A DNA stretch of 64,000 bases from Atherix ibis. Taxonomy: Eukaryota; Arthropoda; Insecta; Diptera; Athericidae. The stretch is taken from assembly GCA_958298945.1 (NCBI GenBank), contig OY282606.1:71783622-71847621 (forward strand). Direction: 5' to 3'. Positions 57,080 through 64,000 of the stretch are shown piece after piece. Numbering within the stretch: the stretch's first letter is position 1; every line of letters starts with the position of its first letter. A program made the position numbers and the translations under genes. Below the pieces are notes generated by a model. That model saw only the letters and a program-made list of their open reading frames with translations. It searched no databases and was not told where the DNA came from.

Positions 57080-58545
57080 CTCCTACAAAATTTTATAATT
57101 CCAAATGCTTTCGATATTAGAGAATAAATTTACAGAAACCGATTTACACAAAACTCACATAAAAATTATAGGAAAAAAATTGTGATCAATCGAATCGGAA
57201 GGATATTGAATGTTGATTATATCAAAATAGAAATGTTATAACTGAAAAATATTATAAAATTTATATGTTCGTTATTGCGTAAATAAACTTAAGTTGGCAT
57301 AGTTTTTGAAGAAATGTATAATAAAATGATGATACTCGTATGATGCAAAGTATTTTATAATAAATAGAAAAAAATTACCTTAAAGACTAATAAACAAATT
57401 AAAACTACATTAAAGATACGTTTGGTAGTTAATAGAAAGTTTAAAGAATTTGAATAAATAAAAACATTTTCCAATAATTTAAATTCTCCAAACACACTCA
57501 GACGATCTACTTTATTATGATAAAAGTAATTCATATTAAAAATAATAATTGATTGGAATTTATTTAATTGAGATAACTGAGAGTAAATGTTTGAAAGTAA
57601 AAACTTTTTTTGGCGATAACTTATTAATTTACGAATAATTGAACACTTTTATACCTTTTCCGAAAATATTCTTTGACAAAATGATAATGAATATTGTAGT
57701 AATAATTTAAAAATAGAAAAATACTTTCGGGCATAGTTGAAAAAGCGACTTTAAACATAGCTAACATATCTGCATATTTTAAAATTATTATTTTAAAATT
57801 TCTTAAGTTTTCGTCTATTATTTAATTTAAGAATTTAATTTAAGAATCATCGTTTAAGGCTTTTACCCGCTAGTCTTCTGACTTTATTTTATTACATATT
57901 ATTATTATTCCTAGAAAATCTGCTTAATCTCAAACAACTATTAGATTAAACCATTTTATGGTATTTTTGGAAAATAATCAAAATTTTTATTATTTTGAAA
58001 AAAAAATGGAAAAATAACTCTTCTAAGGCAATTGTTATGGATTAAAAAACTTTTGTAAATGATTGGCCATATTTTGGGGAGAAGCCGTTTTGAGTTCTTT
58101 GGTTTCATAAACTCTCTTATAAAGAATAAATAATTAATTATTACATATTTTTATAATATTAACATAATATCCAAGATAATTTAGTTATTGAGGAAAAAAC
58201 AAGGACCCAGAGCGAGTATCCACCTGTTATGACATGGATTTCAAAAGCCTTTTATTTCAGCATTTTTTTTATATTATTAAGGATGTAAACAACTTTTTGA
58301 ACTGTTAATATCCCGAACACATCTGTGCAAATTTATATTATCTGAAATGACAAATTCTGAAAGTACTATTTTTTTGGACTTTACACAAAAAAAAGTTTAA
58401 TTTAATAAAATTAAACCGATAAATGTACAGCTGATTGGCCAATAATTATGATAATTCATTATCTATACATGTTACTATTGATTTTATTCAAGAACCTATT
58501 TATTCTAAAAAGTACTATCAGTGCTCCGTCAAATATTTTTTTGCC
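57080..58545. other. AT-rich non-coding DNA
   Basis: Nothing recognised before the mariner at 58551. Confidence 0.5.
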
Positions 58546-58550
58546 ATCTA

Positions 58551-59769
58551 TTGGGTTGTTCGTAAAGTAATTTCGTTTTTTCTTAACAGAGTACTTAATT
58601 GTATTTTTCCCAACCAACTTCATACTTAAGCAGCATAATCATATGTATTTTGACAGCTGACATAGCAAGAATTTGATGGATTCTGCATAGTAGTTTTTGG
58701 TTGATACCCTTTTAAATATAGAAAGTGAGAAACAGCATTTTTGCCATATTTTACTTTTCTTTACTATAAAAAAGATAAAAATCCTGTTCAGGCAAGAACA
58801 AAATTATCCGATGTGTATGGAAAAGATGTGTTAAAATCAAAACTGGTTTGGAAAATTTCGATCCGGCAGTTTTGGTCTCGAAGATGCACCACGTTCTAGA
58901 AGGCCAGTTGAAGCTGATGAAGACACAATAAAGGCATTAATTGATGCAAATCGGCGAATAACAACTTGTGAGATCGCTGAGAGAGTAAATTTATCGAATT
59001 GAACCGTTCACGATCATTTGAAACGGCTAGGTTTAATCTGAAAACTAGACATATGGAAACAAATTTGTGCTGTCACATTGACGTTTGCGATTTTCTTATC
59101 AAACGCCAAGAAAATGATACATTTTTACAGCGTATCATCACCGGGGGCGAGAAATGGGTTGTCTACAACAATGTTAAGCGCAAAAGATCCTGGAGTAGAA
59201 AAGATGAACTGGATCAAAGTACTTTGAAAGCCAATATTCATCAAAAAAAGGTTATGCTATCTGTTTGGTGGAATTTCAAAGGAATTGTTTATTTTGAGCT
59301 TCTACAGAGCAACACAACGATCAATTCTGAAGTGTACTGTCATCAATTGGATAAATTGAATGATTCACTTAAAGAAAAAAGGTCAAAATTGGACAATAGG
59401 AAAGGTATAGTGTTCCAACACGATTATGCAAAACCACATACAAGTTTCACCACTCGATAAAAGCTGTTAGAGCTTGGATGGGATATACTGCCATACCCAC
59501 CATACTCTCCAGACCTAGCACATTCCTATTATCATTTGTTCTGGTCTCTACAAAATTGTTTTGTCGGTAAAACGTTTAATTCAAATGGGGGGGGGGGAGG
59601 GGTCAAAAATCACTTGGATCAGTTTTTTGCAAGCAAAGAACAAAAATTTTATAAGCGTGGATCAGACTGGACAATATTTAATTGAATAAAATATTAATTC
59701 ACTATAAAAAATTCATCTTTCATTTCTATAAAAAAAAAAACAAATTATTATACTTTCCGAAGAACCCAA
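58551..59769 (+). mobile_element. Mariner (mellifera-like), full length, TA-flanked
   Basis: Inverted repeats start TTGGGTTGTTCGTAAAGTA on the left and, reverse-complemented, TTGGGTTCTTCGGAAAGTA on the right. TA is at 58549-58550 and 59770-59771. The element is 1219 bp, full mariner length. A G-run insertion lies at about 59587. Confidence 0.9.
58760..59685 (+). pseudogene. Mariner transposase with two of three catalytic Asp lost
   Basis: N-terminal pieces: NPVQARTKLSDVYGKDVLK, then shifted HTH parts (ESKFIEL, SRSFETARFNLKTRHM). The longest open part, 58999-59460, has IITGGEKWVVYNN, where Gly replaces the first catalytic Asp (normally TGDE). WWNFKGIVYFELL and FQHDYAKPHTSFTTR follow, keeping the second Asp. 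After a stop, PPYSPDLAHSYYHLF has Tyr at the third Asp position. The C-terminus is shifted by a poly-G tract. Clearly dead both by frame and by chemistry. Confidence 0.8.
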
Positions 59770-59771
59770 TA

Positions 59772-61640
59772 CTTGAGAGTTATAAATGGTATCAAACCTC
59801 CGATCAAAGATGCAAAAATTAAAAATTTACTTTAAAAGTAATTTGCTGCACAATTTCCAACGTATCTATTAACAAAATTTTTTTGTATAAATTACTTACT
59901 TTTATACGGAGAAGTTCTTAAATAATAGTAAATTCATTAAATTAATTTGATGTATCTACACTCGATACTAATTTTTGAGAATTTAAAAATACGTTATTAA
60001 ATTTATTTAATAATATAGTGAAATTTTGCATTCGCATTTGGGTTTATTTTTTATTATCATATTCTTTTATTTATTTGTCATAAAATAAAATGTACTTTTT
60101 CTACGTTAACTTATATATAAGTTATTGTAATAAAATTAAGAATTTCTACTTAAAAAATTCAACTTTTTATTGTAAGAATAACCATTCTATTATTTTTCAC
60201 TATATTAACTTTTGTATGAGTATTAAACAATAAAATTTCTTATTCTCTTTGCTATAAACATGACTTGAATAATTAATTAACACCATAAAGTGGACAATAG
60301 TTTTTTTTCTTTTCTCTTTTGTATATCGCCAAACCATTCCGAACTCTACAGTAGACGAAATACGATCCAATTTAATTGCAAAGTATTTTCATATCATCAA
60401 ATTTCAGGGCGGATGAATTTAAAATACGAAAAGTATCTTTATTTCGAATGTTTGTTTTCTTCGTTTAAATTGAAACCCACACGTGTTTAGACCGCTAAAG
60501 TGAAATTCCAATCGAATCCTAATCTTGTATTAAATCTTCATTTATTTCATACTATCAAAAATGCTATTTGCGGCTGGAAAAAACCTGATGAATTTAGAAT
60601 AGGATATACTACCGCGAAAATGTATAGAATTCGATTGTTTTCACTCCTGGTCTTGCATACTGATCACTATTATTATTAATTATTTTGCTGATGTAAAAAT
60701 GTGGAGCTACTGTGATGTTATAAAAATATTAAATAGCCATCGGCATAGAGCTTAAGATCCAAAATAAAAATAGTTTTTTTTTTGAATTATCACAAATTAT
60801 GATTGAATAGATAGATCGTCTGCGGCTGAAATATCTCAACTCCTTTTGTGCTAGATTCTATTGTGACACTATGAACGTACCATAAAAATCCTGACAATAC
60901 TATCATTGAATATTAATTATAATACTCTTAATCGATCGAAAATTCCTTTTCAATAAGTAGCTTTATTAACTATTAAAATAATGACTGCTATATCAAAAAA
61001 GAATTTTTTCTTAATTATAATACTCTTAATTATTCAAATTCCTTGAATAGTTTATTAAAATAATGATTTTTTGTATATTTAAAAAAATCTAAACAAATTG
61101 TGTCGTTTGTTAGAACAATTTAAATATACTGCGTGATACATGGCATGTACAAGAGTATTGATAGTCAGACATTTTCGTATTAGTTCATATTTTGTATACG
61201 TATAATATTATTCTGTATTTTTTATGGATTTATTTTTTCTCGTTTTCAAATAATTGTTAGTTGAAAATCCAATAAAATGTAATTTTATTTAAAACGCTCT
61301 ATTTTTATAAGATTTTATACGGGGTGTAATTATTTTGGATTCAAAAGTCAATTTCTCTTCAATTATCTGCCTATTTAAATCTTCACATTTGCCTAATCTT
61401 TTTTAATCTAAACAGCTTAGATAATAGAAGAACAGAATGAGAAAAGTTGTTAACAAGTTTACACATACTAGAAAAGTACAGTGCATATACATATAGTAAA
61501 ATAACTGAAAGCACCAAACTAACAGCAACTTTAGTATTCTTGTAGATAATTAACATCAATATTATTTATATTATGTTAATTTAAACAAATGCAATAAAAA
61601 AATGTAAACGACTTATCAATAACATAGCAAATAACTAAAT
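59772..61640. other. AT-rich non-coding DNA
   Basis: No gene recognised. A less AT-rich patch at 60290-60480 has short frames only. Confidence 0.5.
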
Positions 61641-61643
61641 ATA

Positions 61644-62541
61644 CGAGGTCTGTTCAAAAAGTATCGCGAATTTTGTGTTTTTTCAAAAATTATTTATTTA
61701 TTCATGAATATCTATTTTGTCCCCTTCAAAGAAATCCCCACCATATATTATACACTTATGCCAACGTTTTTTCTAGTCCTCGAAGCACTTCAAAAAATCA
61801 TTTTTTGTGATCTTGTTCAGCTCCTCCTTCGATGCCGTCTTTATATCCTCAATCGTAGCGTAGCGTCTCTTCAGTTTCGGGAACAAGAAAAAGTCAGAGG
61901 AGGCCAGATCTGGGGAATAAGGTGGCTGCGGTATTATAAGTGTGTTGTTTTTGGCCAAAAATTCGTGCACAAGCAACGATGGGTGAACAGGGGCGTTATC
62001 ACGGTGCAAAAGCCAATTTTTGTTCTTCCACAAATACGGGCGTTTCTGGCGGATTGCTTCACGCAACTTGCGCATTACTTGCAGGTAATATTCCTTATTG
62101 ACCGTTCTACCTTATGGCAAGAACTCATGATGCACCACCCCTCTGCTATCGAAGAGAACTGTCGTTCACACACCCCGGCACGCTTTTCGTCGTTCACATC
62201 TTCTCGGCCCTCTGAGAACATTTTGTACAACTGATAAACGATGCTTCGGTCCAAGATAGCTTCACCATATGCCACAGTCAACATTCGGAATGCGTCCACG
62301 CAATTAATTTTGTTTTTCACAAAAAATTTAATACAGATTCTTTGATACATTTTTTGGAATGGGCAAAAATCGAAGACGAGCCAAAACACATGCAAACAAA
62401 GCAGCTATCAAAAATTAACTGAATATTCAAATGGCATAAGTGAGAGATATGAGTACCAATATAACGCCACGAAAAATCAAAAATCGAATATACGTAACCC
62501 GCGGAAATTCAAAATTCGTGATACTTTTTGAACAGATCTCC
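61644..62541 (-). mobile_element. Internally deleted mariner, TA-flanked
   Basis: Inverted repeats of about 31 bp: cgaggtctgttcaaaaagta at 61644 and, reverse-complemented, ggagatctgttcaaaaagta at the right end. TA is at 61642-61643 and 62542-62543. Only 898 bp, because the middle of the gene is gone. Confidence 0.9.
61725..62350 (-). pseudogene. Mariner transposase lacking the region with the first catalytic Asp
   Basis: The minus strand starts MYQRICIKFFVKNKINCV with the HTH segment (RSIVYQLYKMFSEGREDV, DEKRAG). It then jumps to LFDSRGVVHHEFLP, stop, GRTVNKEYYLQVMRKLREAI, omitting the second HTH and the TGDE(T/K)W block. The remaining catalytic part is clean: NWLLHRDNAPVHPSLL (second Asp) and PPYSPDLASSDFFLF (third Asp, 34 residues on). 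It ends near KCIIYGGDFFEGDKI. A non-autonomous deletion derivative. Confidence 0.8.
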
Positions 62542-62548
62542 TAAATTA

Positions 62549-63622
62549 GTCGAAAAAGTTCATGGCGTTTTCCAACAGATGGAGTAAAAAAAAATAACTC
62601 AGTATTACTAGTCTTCTTTTAATAATATAAGAAATGTGTTAAAAGGGTATACTTTAAGCTTTGTGTAGCAAAAATATTATTGAAACCGGTATAGTGTATC
62701 AAAAGAAATTTAAGTTAAAAATGGAACAAAACGAAGAGAAAATTCACTATATTTTACAATACCACTTCGGCAAAGGCTACAAAGAATCGCAGGTTTATAA
62801 AAAAATTGTTGTTTATGGTAAAGATGCTGTATCAAAATCAGCGGCACAAAAATGGTTTACTAGCTTTTCTAGATTAATTTTCAATATCAAAGATAAGTTA
62901 TCTATAGTAGGTCAGTTGCCAAAAAAAAGTGAAATTCTCGAAAAAATTGAGCAAATCCGGTATATTGGCAGTCATAACATACTCGAAGCCTATACGAAAG
63001 GCTTGGTTTGAAACGAAACTTGAAGAACAAAATAGACCCACACTACTGAAGCGCAATGAAATCGAGTCATTTCTGAAGCGAATCATAACTGGCCATGAAA
63101 AATGGATAAAATATGAGAATATTGTCCGACAGAGATTATGAAAAATGATAAATAAACGATCACAAACAATTTTAATGCCAGGATTGACGGTCAATAAGGT
63201 TATGCTATGTGTATGGTGGGACTGGAAGGCAATCGTTCATTATGAACTGCTACCGTTCAGTTAAACAGTTACCGTTTGACCACACACATTTTTGATAACT
63301 AGTCCAAAATTAAGATAGCTTACCTGAAATGTTTTGAAGCATCCATCGTACAGTCCTGACTTTACACCCTCAGACCACCACTTGTATCGATCTATTCAGA
63401 ACTCTCTTAATGGAACCAAGATGGCTTCAATAAAGGCCTGCGAAAACCATCTCATTAAATTTTTCAACTAGAAACCGCAAAAGTTCTATACTGATGGAAT
63501 ATAGGTTTTGCCCGAAAAATGGCAAGACAGTAATAAAGAATAATTTGGTTTGAATAAATTAATTTTAATACTCTGATTTAGATGTCTCTATTTTACTCAG
63601 AAACGCCACGAACTTCTTCGAC
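62549..63622 (+). mobile_element. Mariner of another family, 7 bp from the previous one
   Basis: Inverted repeats gtcgaaaaagttcatggcgt at 62549 and, reverse-complemented, gtcgaagaagttcgtggcgt at the right end. TA is at 62547-62548 and 63623-63624. Length 1074 bp. Confidence 0.88.
62721..63545 (+). pseudogene. Mariner transposase, first catalytic Asp changed to His, second motif deleted
   Basis: ATG 62721 opens MEQNEEKIHYILQYHFGKGY and the HTH region (KDAVSKSAAQKWFTSF). A frameshift leads to PTLLKRNEIESFLKRIITGH, where His replaces the Asp of TGDEKW. VNKVMLCVWWDWKAIVHYEL follows. The block that should hold HQDNARPHTS is missing, and PSYSPDFTPSDHHLYRS retains the third Asp. It ends near PEKWQDSN. 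Inactive. Confidence 0.8.
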
Positions 63623-63693
63623 TAACCAATACAAAAGAAAAAGAAAATATTGAAATTACAAAATTATAGAAAATTTTAATACTAATAATAAAT

Positions 63694-63699
63694 TTTATT
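63694..63699 (-). terminator. Poly(A) signal for the right-edge gene
   Basis: TTTATT on the plus strand (AATAAA on the minus), about 55 nt beyond the minus-strand stop at 63755-63757. Confidence 0.4.
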
Positions 63700-63754
63700 A
63701 ATTGAATTTTATACCTAAATTTAAAGGTTATTTTATACCTAAATTTAATGGAAA

Positions 63755-64000
63755 TTATGCAAAAGCAACATTTACCAAGTATGGTAGCACTGCCGTTTTA
63801 TTCATTGCAACCGGAGCGCCTCTAGTTTTATTATCTGCAATTCTTTTGAATTGCGGCAATTTCGAATCCATTCCGAATTGGTGCTGAACTTTGCTAACTT
63901 TAAGACCTTGCTTAATTAGATCATGTTTTAGTTCGACAATATTAGCACTGTTCGAGCAGGTTTTCGCCTCATTTTTATGCCTGTATGAGGATGGTCTGAT
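63755..64000 (-). CDS. 3' end of an unidentified minus-strand gene (partial)
   Basis: From the window edge the minus strand is open for 81 codons to TAA at 63755-63757: IRPSSYRHKNEAKTCSNS, then ELKHDLIKQGLKVSKVQHQF, KLPQFKRIADNKTRGAPVAM and a hydrophobic end, VLPYLVNVAFA. Composition is markedly less AT-rich than the flanks, Lys/Arg-rich and without low-complexity bias, and an AATAAA follows at a suitable distance. I do not recognise the family. There is no start within the window, so it could be the last exon of a host gene. It lies just outside the mariner at 62549-63622 and is not part of it. Confidence 0.4.
   Translation of the reverse strand: MRPSSYRHKNEAKTCSNSANIVELKHDLIKQGLKVSKVQHQFGMDSKLPQFKRIADNKTRGAPVAMNKTAVLPYLVNVAFA

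Overview
This window is eukaryotic, strongly AT-rich nuclear DNA from an insect, perhaps a dipteran. The evidence is spliced and unspliced genes for Rebers-Riddiford (R&R, chitin_bind_4) cuticular proteins, arthropod-style TATA plus TCAGT-like initiators, and many relics of mariner/Tc1-type transposons and of R1-, Jockey- and RNase-H-bearing LINEs. I saw no bacterial-type operon, CRISPR array, rRNA or convincing tRNA. The species cannot be named from the sequence.

Layout. 1-2.9 kb: AT-rich, with one possible LINE scrap. 2.97-13.5 kb: a four-exon cuticular-protein gene (exons 3235-3347, 9868-10005, 11585-11766, 11855-13455; 677 aa) with signal peptide, three divergent R&R domains and a long Gly/Pro/Arg/Asp-rich tail. 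Its 6.5 kb first intron holds a Harbinger-like MITE. 14.9-23.2 kb: a transposon graveyard that includes a mariner split by a second mariner (TA duplicated) and by an R1 LINE (13-bp target duplication). 25.06-30.1 kb: a TATA-driven intronless gene for a 1648-aa poly-R&R protein, with three divergent units followed by 14 units on an exact 291-bp (97-aa) period. 31.5-47.5 kb: a second graveyard of Tc1/mariner relatives, R1 and Jockey fragments, one direct and one inverted segmental duplication, and several hairpin-forming inverted repeats. 47.5-58.5 kb: mostly AT-rich non-coding DNA with a long foldback at 49.9 kb, a 2-copy ~480-bp tandem repeat at 53 kb and a possible first exon of a third cuticular gene at 51.8 kb. 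58.5-63.6 kb: three TA-flanked mariners of different families, two of them 7 bp apart. 63.75-64 kb: the 3' end of an unidentified minus-strand reading frame that leaves the window.

How the genes fit together. Both cuticular genes lie on the plus strand. Both start ATG-TGG with a signal peptide, have a TATA box about 31 nt before an initiator, and carry a variant R&R C-terminus (Y-x-A-G-x-G-x-G-F/Y), so they look like members of one local family of secreted, chitin-binding cuticle proteins. The poly-R&R gene is the most striking object here. Most R&R proteins have one chitin-binding domain, whereas this one would present about 17 along one chain, ten of them almost identical at DNA level. Two copies of the same R1 LINE flank that gene in direct orientation.
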